Assembly: GCA_023150805.1 (NCBI GenBank)
Contig: JAKLKF010000020.1
Location: 1-64,000, forward strand
DNA length: 64,000 nucleotides
Direction: 5' to 3'
Origin: Myxococcota bacterium
GTDB lineage: Bacteria > Myxococcota_A > UBA796 > UBA2385
The notes under the pieces were generated by a model. That model made no database searches. It was given only the letters and a program-made list of their open reading frames with translations, and was not told the DNA's origin. The translations under genes were made by a program, and so were the position numbers. This document shows positions 33,827-46,121 of this stretch, piece after piece. The number at the start of each line of letters is the position of its first letter. Position 1 is the first letter of the stretch.

Positions 33827-35146
33827 TCAGCCCTCGACCACCCGGTCGGTGATCTCCAGCCCGCGGTCGATGATGGCAAAGCCCTCGCGGAGCTGCTCCT
33901 CGGTGATGCACAGGGGCGGGTTGCACATGAAGCTGCCCCAGTGCACCATCGTGAACAGACCGTTGTCCAGCAGGTACTTGTTGAACTCGGCCATCACCGG
34001 GTGGCTGCCGTTGTAGGGCGCCATCTCCTTGCCCTTGCGGTCCCGCTGCAGGTCGACCATCCCGAACAGGCCGATGCAGCGCCCCTCCTTCACCGAGGGG
34101 TGGCGGGCCTGCAGGCGGCCCATCTCCTGTCGCATGACGCCCTCCATCTTCGCCGCGTTCTCGATCATCCCCTCCTCCAGCAGCACGTCCAGGCAGGCCA
34201 TGGCCACGTTCATGGCGAAGGGGTGGGCGTTGTAGGTGAGCCCGCCGTAGAAGACGTTCTGGTCGAAGTGGCGGGCGACGTGGTCCCGCACGGCGACGGC
34301 GCCCAGCGGGACGTAGGAGCTGGTCAGGCCCTTGGCCATGGTCAGGATGTCGGGCAGGATGTCGCCGTGCTGGAAGGCGAAGAGCTTGCCGGTGCGGCCC
34401 CAGCCGGCCATCACCTCGTCGCAGACCAGCAGGATGCCGTAGCGGTCCAGCAGGGCGCGCAGGCCCTGCAGGTAGCCCCGGGGCGGGGGCAGGATGCCGT
34501 TGGTGCCGGTGACCGTCTCGATGAACATGGCCGCGATGGTGTGCGGCCCCTCGTACATGATCACCTCCTCCAGGTAGCGGAGGTTGTTCTCGGTGATCTC
34601 CTCGTCGTCGCGGCCGAAGGAGTAGTGGTAGGGCCGCGGGTCCATCACCCGGACGAAGCCGGGGGCGCCGGGCTCGTTGGCCCAGCGGCGCGGGTCGCCG
34701 GTCAGCTGCATCGTGGCGTTGGTGGCGCCGTGGTAGCTGCGGTAGCGGCTGAGGATCTTGAAGCGGCCGGTCGACTGGCGGGCCAGCTTGATCGCGTTCT
34801 CGTTGGCCTCGGCGCCGCCCAGGGTGAAGAAGAAGGTGTTGAGGTCGCCGGGGCACAGGTCGGCCAGGCGGGTGGCCAGGTCGGCGCGGGCCTGGGTGGC
34901 AGCACCCGGGAAGGCGTAGAGCAGGCCGTCGGCGGCGTCCTTCATCGCCTGGACCACGCGCGGGTGGCTGTGGCCGATGTTCACGCTCATGAGCTGGCTG
35001 TTGAAGTCGAGCCAGCGCTGCCCGTCGGGGCCGTACATGTAGACGCCCTGGGCCCGCTCCACGGGCAGGGGCTTGACCTTGTCGCGGGCGGACCAGGAGA
35101 AGAGGGTGTGCTGCAGGCAGGCGTCGATGACAGAGCGGGCGTCCAT
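33827..35146 (-). CDS. Class III aminotransferase, probable beta-alanine transaminase
   Basis: 439 aa. The fold-type I, class III pattern is clear: 'FFFTLGGAEANENAIKLAR', 'YHGATNATMQLTGD', the PLP-ring Asp in 'LLVCDEVMAGWGRTGK' (Asp 243) and the Schiff-base Lys in ILTMAKGLTSSYVP (Lys 272). Close relatives are taurine- and beta-alanine-pyruvate transaminases. In this window it would carry beta-alanine to malonate semialdehyde between PydC and MmsA, so that role is the best context guess; taurine is the main alternative. The ATG at 35146 is supported by GAGGA. It is divergent from the TRAP genes and lies 177 bp before copA. Confidence 0.85.
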   Translation of the reverse strand: MDARSVIDACLQHTLFSWSARDKVKPLPVERAQGVYMYGPDGQRWLDFNSQLMSVNIGHSHPRVVQAMKDAADGLLYAFPGAATQARADLATRLADLCPGDLNTFFFTLGGAEANENAIKLARQSTGRFKILSRYRSYHGATNATMQLTGDPRRWANEPGAPGFVRVMDPRPYHYSFGRDDEEITENNLRYLEEVIMYEGPHTIAAMFIETVTGTNGILPPPRGYLQGLRALLDRYGILLVCDEVMAGWGRTGKLFAFQHGDILPDILTMAKGLTSSYVPLGAVAVRDHVARHFDQNVFYGGLTYNAHPFAMNVAMACLDVLLEEGMIENAAKMEGVMRQEMGRLQARHPSVKEGRCIGLFGMVDLQRDRKGKEMAPYNGSHPVMAEFNKYLLDNGLFTMVHWGSFMCNPPLCITEEQLREGFAIIDRGLEITDRVVEG

Positions 35147-35213
35147 GGGCTTCCTCGGGGCGAAGGCGCCAAGGATAGCGCGGCGCGGGCCCGCGGCCGA
35201 TAAGGGCGAGGTC

Positions 35214-36269
35214 ATGCTGCCGCGCCTCCTCCTCCCCTGCTGCCTGGTCCTCGCCCTCTCCGGCTGCGCCCTGCTGCTCTCCGGCTGCGCCGGTGCCCTC
35301 GACGGCGCCGTGAAGCGGCGGACCATCCCCAACCTGGCCCTGGAGCGCGACCTCGAGGTCGCCTGCGCCTTCGGCGAGGTCGGCGTCGCCCTGTCGGCGA
35401 CGGTGAGCGGCCAGCGCTCGGAGGAGGCGCTGAGCGTGGCCTGGACGATGTCGGGCCTGTGCGCCGAGCTGGACGCCCGGGAGGAGGCGCTGCAGGCGCG
35501 GCTGGCCCTGCTGCAGCTGCCGGCCGAGGCGCGCGCCGCCGCCGCCACCGACGCGAGGCTGGCCGCCTCTCGGCGCCACGCCCAGGCCGCCCAGCGCTTC
35601 CAGCGCGGCTACGAGCTGGCGGTGGCCGCCTACGGCGGGGCCGAGGACTGCAAGCTGCCGAGCGAGGCGGACGAGGGCGTCTACCTGCTGGGGCTGATGG
35701 CCGGCCTGCTGGCCCAGGTCAACGACGCCGAGGCCGGCGGCGCCGCCGGCGTGCCCATGAACCAGATCCTGGAGGTCGGCCGCGCGACGCAGTGCCTGGA
35801 CGACGCCCGCTGGTGGGGCATCCCCAGCGCGGCGCGGGCCGCGGGCTGGGCGACGGTGCCCGGCTCGGCGCCCGAGGGCGTGGACCCGTGGGCCGGGCTG
35901 GCCCAGGCGGCGGCGACGGGCGACGCGGCGGGCCAGGGCATCCCGCGCGCGCTGTGGCTGTTCTCGGCGGCCAACGCCGGCGACGGGGAGAAGGTGCAGC
36001 AGGTGCTGGAGAGCTGGCCCGCCGTCGACCCGGCGGCGGCGGTGCAGTGGCCGCTGCTGGACGCCTACGCGCGGGTGATCGCCCGCCACGAGGCCGACCT
36101 GCTGTGGATCGCCGCCGAGGGCCACCGCGCGCCCGCGCCGCCGGCGCCGCCCGCCGCCGCCTCGGGAGAGAGGGGGGACGAGGATCCCTTCGGCGAGCCC
36201 GACCCCTTCGGCGAGCCGGCGCCCGCCGCCGAGCCCGCGCCCGTCGGCGCCGGCGAAGGATCGGAATAG
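35214..36269 (+). CDS. TatT-like TRAP-associated lipoprotein
   Basis: 351 aa. The N-terminus has two candidate lipoboxes, LALSGC and LLLSGC; the first should be used. The mature part is almost all helix and carries TPR-like pairs ('ALSVAWTMSGLCAELDAREE', 'AQRFQRGYELAVAAYGG'), the layout of TatT, the periplasmic lipoprotein partner of some TRAP transporters. The C-terminal tail has two copies of DPFGEP, echoing the DPFGTP repeats of the permease two genes downstream. It is probably the first gene of a three-gene TRAP operon (35214-39521). The family match is by gross pattern and context. Confidence 0.6.
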   Translation: MLPRLLLPCCLVLALSGCALLLSGCAGALDGAVKRRTIPNLALERDLEVACAFGEVGVALSATVSGQRSEEALSVAWTMSGLCAELDAREEALQARLALLQLPAEARAAAATDARLAASRRHAQAAQRFQRGYELAVAAYGGAEDCKLPSEADEGVYLLGLMAGLLAQVNDAEAGGAAGVPMNQILEVGRATQCLDDARWWGIPSAARAAGWATVPGSAPEGVDPWAGLAQAAATGDAAGQGIPRALWLFSAANAGDGEKVQQVLESWPAVDPAAAVQWPLLDAYARVIARHEADLLWIAAEGHRAPAPPAPPAAASGERGDEDPFGEPDPFGEPAPAAEPAPVGAGEGSE

Positions 36270-36320
36270 ACGCCCCCTCCTCGCGCATCCATGCGGGAAC
36301 CCTCGCCCGGAGCCAGCGGC

Positions 36321-37343
36321 ATGAAGCGTCTCCTCTCCTCCCTCGCCCGCCCCCTCCTCGCCTCGGCGCTCGCCCTGCTGGGGGCCACCGCCTCCGCCGA
36401 CGCGCAGGCCGCCAGCGTCTGCGTCTACGACCCCGCGGGCCGCACGGGCTTCATGTACAAGATGGCCGAGAGCTGGGCGATCCAGGCCGCCTCGTGGGGC
36501 GCCACGGTCACCCTGAAGCCGTACACGGACGAGGCGACGGCGGTCAACGACTTCACCGCCGGGAGCTGCGACGGCGTGATGGCCTCGGGCGTGCGGCTGC
36601 AGCGCTACAACGCCGCCACCTACACGGTGGAGGCCGTCGGCGGTGTCTCGACCTACGAGCTGCTCCAGCCGGTGCTCACCACGCTGCAGACCAAGTCCAA
36701 CTACGCCCCGATGTTCGACGCGGGCGCCTACGAGACGGTCGGCATCTGGCCCCTGGGCGCGGTCTACGTCTTCGTCCGGGACCGGTCGCTGAACAGCATC
36801 GGCGCCCTGTCGGGCAAGCGCGTGGCCAGCCTGGACTACGACAAGGCCAGCGCGCTGGCGATCCAGCGCATGGGCGGCGTCGGCGTCTCGGCCGACCTGG
36901 CCACGCTGGGTCCGGCCTTCAACAACGGCGAGCTGGACGTGCTCTTCCTGCCCGCCACCGCCTACACCCCCTTCGAGCTGTGGCACGGCATCGGCACCAA
37001 GGGCGGCGTGATCACCACCCCGCTGCTGCAGGTGACCTACCAGGTCCTGATCCACGACGGGAAGTTCCCCGCCGACTTCGGCACCAAGAGCCGGGCCTGG
37101 GTCGCCGGTGACTTCCAGACGGCGATGAAGGCCATCAAGGCGGCCGAGGCCGGCATCCCCGCCAGCTCCTGGATCACGCCCACGGCGGCCGCCAAGGCCG
37201 AGCTGGACGGCTTCTCGCAGAAGATGCGGCTGGAGCTGCGCGACAAGCAGAAGGCCTACGACGGCCGCGTGCTGTCGCTGCTCAAGAAGGCGCGCTGCAA
37301 CGCCGATCCCAGCCGCGCCGAGTGCGCGCAGACCCTGGAATAG
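36321..37343 (+). CDS. AdeT-like (DUF6091) periplasmic solute-binding protein
   Basis: 340 aa with a signal peptide cleaved near ADAQA. The mature protein starts 'ASVCVYDPAGRTGFMYKMAE', and has a two-lobe pattern with 'LGAVYVFVRDRSLNSIGALS' and 'GKRVASLDYDKASALAIQRM'. This matches the 'putative solute-binding protein' family that includes AdeT1/2, which is distantly related to DctP TRAP receptors. Next to a TRAP permease it should bind the transported solute. Four C-terminal residues before the permease start (3-bp gap) show tight coupling. The ligand is unknown; a dicarboxylate or a pyrimidine-derived acid is possible by context. Confidence 0.75.
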   Translation: MKRLLSSLARPLLASALALLGATASADAQAASVCVYDPAGRTGFMYKMAESWAIQAASWGATVTLKPYTDEATAVNDFTAGSCDGVMASGVRLQRYNAATYTVEAVGGVSTYELLQPVLTTLQTKSNYAPMFDAGAYETVGIWPLGAVYVFVRDRSLNSIGALSGKRVASLDYDKASALAIQRMGGVGVSADLATLGPAFNNGELDVLFLPATAYTPFELWHGIGTKGGVITTPLLQVTYQVLIHDGKFPADFGTKSRAWVAGDFQTAMKAIKAAEAGIPASSWITPTAAAKAELDGFSQKMRLELRDKQKAYDGRVLSLLKKARCNADPSRAECAQTLE

Positions 37344-37346
37344 GGC

Positions 37347-39521
37347 GTGGGGGCGCCGACCGCCGCCGAGCAGGGCTGGCTGCCGCGCGCCGTGGCGGCC
37401 GCGCTGCTGGCCGTGCTCGGGCTGATCCTGCTGCAGCAGACCGCCGACAAGATCGACGGTCGGCTGGTGCTGCTCGGAGACCGCCTGTGGCCCGGCTACG
37501 CGCTGGAGCTGCGCAACGACCCGGTGCCGCCCGCCTGCGACCTGGAGGCGGCGCGCCAGGCCGAGGCCACCTGCGTGCAGGCGCCCGCCGCCGCGCCCCC
37601 GGCGAGCGACGACCCCTTCGGCACCCCCCCGGACGCCGACCCCTTCGGCACCCCCCCGGACGCCGACCCCTTCGGCACCCCGGAGGGCGCCGACCCCTTC
37701 GGCACCCCCGAGGGCGCCGACCCCTTCGGCACCCCCGAGGGCGCCGACCCCTTCGCCGAGCCGTCGGCCGCCGCCGCCCAGGGCGTGCCCTGCGTCGCGG
37801 CCCAGGCCCTGGTCCAGCAGTGCGCCGCCGAGCACCAGGCCCACCAGGCCGCCGTCGCGCGCCTCACCGGCGCGGTGCGGGCCTTCCGCGCGGTCGAGCT
37901 GTTCTTCCGCGACCTGGCCAACTTCGCCTACGGCATCCACCTGCTCTCGGTCGTGCTGCTGCTGGGCGGCCTGCAGGCCACCTGGCTGCGCGCCCACATC
38001 AACCTGGCCCCGGTCCGTCGCCGGATCGACCACCAGGTCAGCCAGGGCGCCCAGCTGCTCGCCCACCTCCTGCTGTCGGCGTCGGCCGTGGCCGACTGGC
38101 AGGTCAAGGCCGCCCTCCAGATGGAGGTCGACAACGTCGAGATCCCCGTCCTGTGGGCCGTCGGCTTCGGCCTGCTCGCCGTGGTCAACGCCTGGCACAT
38201 GGCCCGCCCGCCCTCCGAGCTGCGCCCCGGTGGCAGCGCCTCGGGCGCCCTGCTGGGCGTGCCGCTGTACACCTGGATGGTGGTCCTGGCGGGCGCCTGG
38301 TTCCTGCTGGGAGAGGCCCACCCCAGCGGGCTGGCGATCCACCTGCACAAGTTCGCCCAGATCCCCTCGGTCTACCTGGCGGTCGCGCTCTACGTCTGGA
38401 GCGGCATGCTGCTGGAGCGGACCCGGATCTCGGCCCAGGTCTTCGACCTGATCCGCCCCTGGAAGCTGCCGGTCGCCCTGCTGGCCTGGGTGGTGGTCGT
38501 CGCCGCCGCCCTGCCCACCGCCTACAGCGGCGCCTCGGGCATCTTCGTCATCGCCACCGGCGCCCTGGTCTTCGAGGAGCTGCGCCGGGCGGGCGCCACC
38601 ACCCAGCAGGCCCGCATGGTCACGGCCATGTCGGGCAGCCTGGGCGTGGTGCTGCGGCCCTGCCTGATCGTCGTGCTGGTGGCCAGCCTGAACAAGGAGG
38701 TCACGACCGACCAGCTCTACGAGAGCGGCGCCGCCGTCTTCCTGCTGACCGCCGCCGTCTTCCTGGTCGTGCTGCTGGCCGTCTACCGCCCGCGCCTGTC
38801 CCTGGCCCCCATCAGCCAGGCCCTGCCCGACAGCCTGGCGGCGGCCGGCCGCCTGGCCCCGGCCGTGCTCATCGGCGCCGCGGTCGTGGCCCTGTACGCC
38901 TTCGGCCTGGACGCCCCGCTCAACGAGCGCACCGCGCCCTGGATCCTGCCCATCCTGCTGGCGCTCGTCCTGCTGTGGGAGCGCCGGGCCGAGCGCGGCC
39001 AGCCCGACGCGACCACCACGCCCCGCAAGGTCTTCCGCGCGACGCTGATGACCGGCGAGCACGTCGGCGCCCTGCTCTTCCTGATGGCCGCCACCGTCGC
39101 CCTGGGCGGCGTGGTCGAGCGGGCCGAGGTGATGTCGCTGGTCCCCGCCACCTTCGGCAGCCCCCTGGCCACCATGGGCGTGCTGGTCGTGATCATGGTG
39201 CTGGTCGGCATGACGATGGACCCGATGGGCGCGGTCATCCTGGTCAGCGTCACCGTGGCCGACATCGCCTACAAGGGCGGCATCGACCCGGTGCACTTCT
39301 GGATGATGGTCCTGGTCGCCTTCGAACTGGGCTACCTGACCCCACCGGTCGCCCTCAACCAGCTCCTGGCGCGGCAGGTGGTCGGCGACGCTGCCGACGT
39401 GGTGCCCACACCCGGCATGGGCTTCTTCCAGCGCCATGAGCACGTGATCGTGCCGATGATCGTCATGGGCATCAGCCTGCTGCTGGTCGCCTTCGTGCCG
39501 CTCTTGTGGAGCCAGGGCTGA
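37347..39521 (+). CDS. Fused TRAP-type large permease (DctQ-DctM)
   Basis: 724 aa, with about 16 hydrophobic spans. One span at residues ~14-32 is followed by a long soluble loop (~60-175), four or so further helices typical of the small DctQ part (to ~380), and then the DctM-like half with repeated 'GASGIFVIATGALVFEELRR', 'LVGMTMDPMGAVILVSVTVA' and 'FELGYLTPPVALNQLL'. The last is a TRAP large-permease signature. The loop holds five tandem DPFGTP.. 9-residue repeats. GTG at 37347 follows the previous stop by 3 bp. TRAP systems import organic acids using a sodium gradient; the solute is unknown. Confidence 0.82.
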   Translation: MGAPTAAEQGWLPRAVAAALLAVLGLILLQQTADKIDGRLVLLGDRLWPGYALELRNDPVPPACDLEAARQAEATCVQAPAAAPPASDDPFGTPPDADPFGTPPDADPFGTPEGADPFGTPEGADPFGTPEGADPFAEPSAAAAQGVPCVAAQALVQQCAAEHQAHQAAVARLTGAVRAFRAVELFFRDLANFAYGIHLLSVVLLLGGLQATWLRAHINLAPVRRRIDHQVSQGAQLLAHLLLSASAVADWQVKAALQMEVDNVEIPVLWAVGFGLLAVVNAWHMARPPSELRPGGSASGALLGVPLYTWMVVLAGAWFLLGEAHPSGLAIHLHKFAQIPSVYLAVALYVWSGMLLERTRISAQVFDLIRPWKLPVALLAWVVVVAAALPTAYSGASGIFVIATGALVFEELRRAGATTQQARMVTAMSGSLGVVLRPCLIVVLVASLNKEVTTDQLYESGAAVFLLTAAVFLVVLLAVYRPRLSLAPISQALPDSLAAAGRLAPAVLIGAAVVALYAFGLDAPLNERTAPWILPILLALVLLWERRAERGQPDATTTPRKVFRATLMTGEHVGALLFLMAATVALGGVVERAEVMSLVPATFGSPLATMGVLVVIMVLVGMTMDPMGAVILVSVTVADIAYKGGIDPVHFWMMVLVAFELGYLTPPVALNQLLARQVVGDAADVVPTPGMGFFQRHEHVIVPMIVMGISLLLVAFVPLLWSQG
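37611..37745 (+). repeat. Five 27-bp tandem repeats encoding DPFG(T)P motifs
   Basis: Units encode DPFGTPPDA twice and DPFGTPEGA three times, with a degenerate sixth unit (DPFAEPSAA) to 37772. The repeats lie within an outside or loop region of the TRAP permease. The same DPFG core appears twice in the C-terminus of the TatT-like protein (about 36189-36224). Confidence 0.85.
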
Positions 39522-39546
39522 CGGGGCCGCGCCGCGCACCGCGCGC

Positions 39547-40182
39547 TCAGCCCTCGACAGGCCAGGTGGCCACCGTGCCCTCGAAGCCCTCGCCGGTCCC
39601 GTCCGGCAGGGTGCGGTGACCGCTCAGGTGCACGCTGCCCTCCGAGCCGCCCGCGCCCAGGTCGACGCGGAAGCCCAGGGTGAGCTCCTCCCACTCGTCG
39701 GGCTCGACCTCCGTGGTGGTGTAGGACCCGCCGCGCTCGGCGTAGGCCTCCTCGCCCGTCCAGGTGCCGCTGTCGGCCACCGCGCTGCGGACCTGCCCCT
39801 CCACCGCCTCGTCGAAGGCCCCGTCCGCGGTCTGCAGCGCCAGCGCCGCCCCCACCTCCAGGTAGGGGTCGCAGTCGTCGTCGTCCACCGTGTCCTCGGG
39901 CGACACCCAGGCCGTCACCGTCTCCGTGGTGCTGGACACCGCCAGCGTCACCACCGTGTCGGCGGTCCCCTTGTCCGTGTAGCGGAAGCCCTGCTCGTCG
40001 GAGATCAGCACGACGGCAAGCCACTGTTGCCCGGTCACGCCCAGGGGCGTCGGCTCGGTCAGCGGCAGCTCGGAGGAGGTGTAGCCGCAGTCGAAGCCGC
40101 CGTCGCCGGCGGTCCCGTCGTCACGGCCCGTGTCGTCGTCCTTGGAGTCGCAGGCCAGCAGGAGGGAGAGGAGGAGGAGCAT
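39547..40182 (-). CDS. Small lipoprotein, unknown
   Basis: 211 aa. A very short signal ends LSLLLAC, a lipobox, followed directly by an acidic 'DSKDDDTGRDDG' patch. The remaining ~180 residues are beta-rich and acidic, with no domain that I recognise. Similar 'DTG' acidic patches follow the lipobox of the lipoprotein at 28966. It lies convergently at the end of the TRAP gene (25 bp between stop codons). The envelope location is inferred from the lipobox. Confidence 0.6.
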   Translation of the reverse strand: MLLLLSLLLACDSKDDDTGRDDGTAGDGGFDCGYTSSELPLTEPTPLGVTGQQWLAVVLISDEQGFRYTDKGTADTVVTLAVSSTTETVTAWVSPEDTVDDDDCDPYLEVGAALALQTADGAFDEAVEGQVRSAVADSGTWTGEEAYAERGGSYTTTEVEPDEWEELTLGFRVDLGAGGSEGSVHLSGHRTLPDGTGEGFEGTVATWPVEG

Positions 40183-40252
40183 CCGTCACCTCGCCCTGGC
40201 CGCTTGGACACCGCGCCGCCCCGGGGCGAGGGGACCGCCTGTCGCACCCCCC

Positions 40253-41752
40253 TCAGCTCATCCAGGTCCAGTCCTTCTGCAGGGCCCACTTGGTCGTGAC
40301 CTTGCGGACCCGCGTCCAGAAGCGGAAGCCGTCCCAGCCCGTCATGTTGCCCGCGCCGAAGCAGGAGTCGTTCCAGCCGCCGAAGCCGAAGGGCTCGCGC
40401 GGCACGGGCACGCCGACGTTCACGCCGCACATGCCCGCCTCGACCCGGCCCATCACCCGCCGCGCGACCTCGCCGCTGGTGGTGTACACGCAGCTGGCGT
40501 TGCCGTAGGGGTTGTCGTTCTCCAGGGCCAGCGCCTGCTCCAGCGTGTCGACCCGGATGATCGACAGCACCGGCCCGAAGATCTCCTCCCGCGCCGTCGG
40601 CATGTCCGGCCGCACGTGGTCGATGACGGTGGCGCCCACCCAGTAGCCGGCCGCCTGCCCGTCGATGGCCGGCCGCCCGTCCACGGCCACCGTGGCGCCC
40701 CGCTCCTCGGCGTCGTCGATGTAGCCCTTGATGCGCTCGACGCTGGCCAGGCTGTTGATCGCCCCGTGGTCGGCGCCGGGCGCCATGGCCGCGGCCTTGC
40801 GCTTGATGCCGTCGATGATGGGCTCCACGTCGCCCACCGCCACCAGGTTGGCCGCCGCCATGCAGCGCTGGCCCGAGCAGCCGGTGAAGCTGGCGACGAT
40901 GTTGTCGATGGTCACCTGCGGGTCGGCGTCCGGCACCACGATCAGGTGGTTCTTGGCGCCGCCCAGGCACAAGGCCCGCTTGCCCGTGGCGCAGGCCCGC
41001 GCGTAGACGGCGCGCGCGACCCGGGTGCTGCCGACGAAGCCCAGGGCCTGGATCCCGGGGTGGTCGCACAGCGCCTCCACCGTCTCCCGGCCCCCGTTCA
41101 CCACGCTGAAGATGCCGTCGGGCAGGCCCGCCTCGCGGAACAGCTCGCCCAGGGCGATCATGGACAGAGGCGTCTGCTCGCTGGGCTTCAGGATCATCGC
41201 GTTGCCGCCGATGAGCGCCTGCGGCAGCATCCACATCGGCACCATCAGCGGGAAGTTGAAGGGGGTGACGCCGGCGACCACGCCCAGCGGCTCGTAGCGC
41301 TGCTCGCAGGTGACCCCGCGGCTGACCTCCAGGTCGGTGCCGACCGCCAGGTTCGGCAGCGAGCAGCCGAACTCGACGCACTCGATCGCCTTCTCCACCT
41401 CGGCCCGCCCCTCGGCCAGCAGCTTGCCGTTCTCGTGGCTCACCAGCCAGGACAGGGCCTCCATGTCCCGGACCAGCAGCTCGCGCAGCCGGTAGAAGAC
41501 CTGGGCCCGCTCGCGCAGGGGCAGCTCCCGCCAGGCGGGCAGCGCAAGCTTCGCCGCCTGCACCGCGGCGTCGACGTCGGCCGCGCCCGACAGCGTCACC
41601 TTGGAGATCGCCCGGCCGTGCCGGGGGTTCACCACGTCCAGGGTGCCGTGCGGCTGCACGGCGTCGACCCACCGGCCACCGATCAGGTTCCGGGCGTCGA
41701 CCCACGGGGTGAAGCTGTAGTCGCGGGCGGGGAAGGCAGGGATGGTCGTCAC
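40253..41752 (-). CDS. mmsA: CoA-acylating (methyl)malonate-semialdehyde dehydrogenase
   Basis: 499 aa. The aldehyde dehydrogenase fold is clear, with the Rossmann segment 'GFVGSTRVARAVYARA', the MMSDH-type 'LCLGGAKNHLIVVPDAD' (which lacks the Glu of hydrolytic ALDHs) and the catalytic Cys in GCSGQRCMAA (Cys 297). The enzyme oxidises (methyl)malonate semialdehyde with NAD and CoA to propionyl- or acetyl-CoA. It ends the beta-alanine branch here. The gene begins 2 bp after the permease stop and is the last of a four-gene operon. Confidence 0.92.
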   Translation of the reverse strand: MTTIPAFPARDYSFTPWVDARNLIGGRWVDAVQPHGTLDVVNPRHGRAISKVTLSGAADVDAAVQAAKLALPAWRELPLRERAQVFYRLRELLVRDMEALSWLVSHENGKLLAEGRAEVEKAIECVEFGCSLPNLAVGTDLEVSRGVTCEQRYEPLGVVAGVTPFNFPLMVPMWMLPQALIGGNAMILKPSEQTPLSMIALGELFREAGLPDGIFSVVNGGRETVEALCDHPGIQALGFVGSTRVARAVYARACATGKRALCLGGAKNHLIVVPDADPQVTIDNIVASFTGCSGQRCMAAANLVAVGDVEPIIDGIKRKAAAMAPGADHGAINSLASVERIKGYIDDAEERGATVAVDGRPAIDGQAAGYWVGATVIDHVRPDMPTAREEIFGPVLSIIRVDTLEQALALENDNPYGNASCVYTTSGEVARRVMGRVEAGMCGVNVGVPVPREPFGFGGWNDSCFGAGNMTGWDGFRFWTRVRKVTTKWALQKDWTWMS

Positions 41753-41753
41753 G

Positions 41754-43265
<1,512 letters not shown>

Positions 43266-43295
43266 CGGCGGCTCCGGGGACTGGGGGGATGCGGC

Positions 43296-44789
<1,494 letters not shown>

Positions 44790-46052
44790 TCAGCTCGACC
44801 GGCGATCGGCGATGATCTGCGGCTGGAAGTCGGGCGCGGCGGCCTTGGTGAGCGCCTGGGCGTACTCGGCCAGGCGGGCCGTCATCTGGAAGCCCCACTT
44901 GTCCTTGACCTGGCGGCACAGGTTCAGGTCCACCTCGGTGACCAGCAGGCCGTCGCGGACCCGGGACAGCCCCGGCGTGCGCGAGCCGTTGGGCGCCGTG
45001 ATGTAGCTGCTGCCGTAGAAGTGGCCGAAGTCGTGGTGGGCCGGCTTGCCGTCGCCCGAGGTGAAGGCGTGGGGGAAGGTCTCGGTCCCGATGCGGTTGA
45101 TGCCCACCGTGAAGTAGTTGTTGGCGATGGCCGCGCACCGCGCCTCGATGGGCCAGAGGGGCTCGGACAGGGCGCCCACCGTCGCCGAGGGGTTGAAGAC
45201 GATCTCCGCCCCGTTGATGCCGAACATCAGCCAGTTCAGCGGGTGGTGTCGTCCGTAGCAGATGTTGATGCCGACCCTGCCGAAGTCGGTCTCGAAGACC
45301 GGGTGACCGTCGTCGCCCTCCATGTAGTAGGTCGACTCGTTGAAGTCGCCCACGCGCGGGATGTGGTTCTTGCGGTGCTTCCCGATGACGTGGCCGCGGT
45401 TGCTGATCACGACGGCGGTGTTGTGGATGGTGCCGCCGTGGGCGTCGTCGCGCTCCAGGATCGGCGAGACGATCACCATGTTGTAGCGCTTCGCCAGCGC
45501 CGCGAGCCGCTGGGTGGAAGGGCCGTCCACCGGCTCGGCGAACTCCAGCCAGGGCTGCTTCTCCCGGGTGCAGAAGGCGAAGGGCATCGTCCACGCCTCC
45601 TGCAGGCCCAGCACATTGACCCCGCACTGGCCGGCGGCGTGGATCATCACCTCGGTGCGCGCCACCAGGGCCTGGAACTGGTCCTCGACCGGGTCGCTGG
45701 TCGGCCGCTGGATCTGCATCTGGATGGCGCCCAGCCGCACGATCCGCGGTGCCCGCCGCTGCTCGGCGGCCGCCTGGAAGCGGTACGCCTTCAGCTCGAA
45801 GTCCTGCTCCTGGGCATAGGCCAGGGCTCCCGCGGGGATGGTCAGGGGCGCCGGCAGGTCGCCGTACAGGATCCGGTAGGCCTCGGCCCGGTCGGCCGCG
45901 GGGAGCTGGTCGAGGATGCGCTCCAGGCTGTCGACCTCGGTGCGCTCCTGCAGCAGGGCGTCGAGCTGGTGGTCGACCGCGGTCTTCTCCAGCGTGCGGG
46001 TCTGGGTGGCGGGGAGGTCGGCGGACTTGGGGTCGGGCTTGCGGTCGGGCAT
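44790..46052 (-). CDS. pydC: Beta-ureidopropionase (nitrilase superfamily)
   Basis: 420 aa, longer than most bacterial N-carbamoyl-beta-alanine amidohydrolases and closer to the eukaryotic UPB1-like type (human UPB1 384). A 100-residue N-terminal extension precedes the nitrilase domain. The catalytic triad is Glu 152 ([13 protein letters not shown]), Lys 228 (KHRKNHIPR) and Cys 265 (INICYGRHH). The spacing matches that of human UPB1 (Lys to Cys 37). It hydrolyses N-carbamoyl-beta-alanine to beta-alanine, CO2 and ammonia. It is the first gene of the operon running to mmsA. The symbol is given by function. Confidence 0.9.
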   Translation of the reverse strand: MPDRKPDPKSADLPATQTRTLEKTAVDHQLDALLQERTEVDSLERILDQLPAADRAEAYRILYGDLPAPLTIPAGALAYAQEQDFELKAYRFQAAAEQRRAPRIVRLGAIQMQIQRPTSDPVEDQFQALVARTEVMIHAAGQCGVNVLGLQEAWTMPFAFCTREKQPWLEFAEPVDGPSTQRLAALAKRYNMVIVSPILERDDAHGGTIHNTAVVISNRGHVIGKHRKNHIPRVGDFNESTYYMEGDDGHPVFETDFGRVGINICYGRHHPLNWLMFGINGAEIVFNPSATVGALSEPLWPIEARCAAIANNYFTVGINRIGTETFPHAFTSGDGKPAHHDFGHFYGSSYITAPNGSRTPGLSRVRDGLLVTEVDLNLCRQVKDKWGFQMTARLAEYAQALTKAAAPDFQPQIIADRRSS

Positions 46053-46121
46053 GGCGGGCTCCGAGGCGGCGGGAACGGTCGTTCTACCGCAGGAGGGCCC
46101 CCCCGGGGAAGCCGCGTGCGC

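Noticed and set aside
31445-35203. A 1,252-codon frame opposite copA and the aminotransferase
   Set aside because: Same reason: shadow of two well-supported genes.
37611-37745. CRISPR-like array
   Set aside because: The 27-bp units are directly adjacent without spacers and encode DPFG repeats in frame inside the permease.
33792-39539. A 1,915-codon open frame on the minus strand across the TRAP genes
   Set aside because: It is antisense to clear genes (TatT-like, AdeT-like, TRAP permease), has the Gln/His/Gly-rich composition of a GC-rich shadow frame and no domain.
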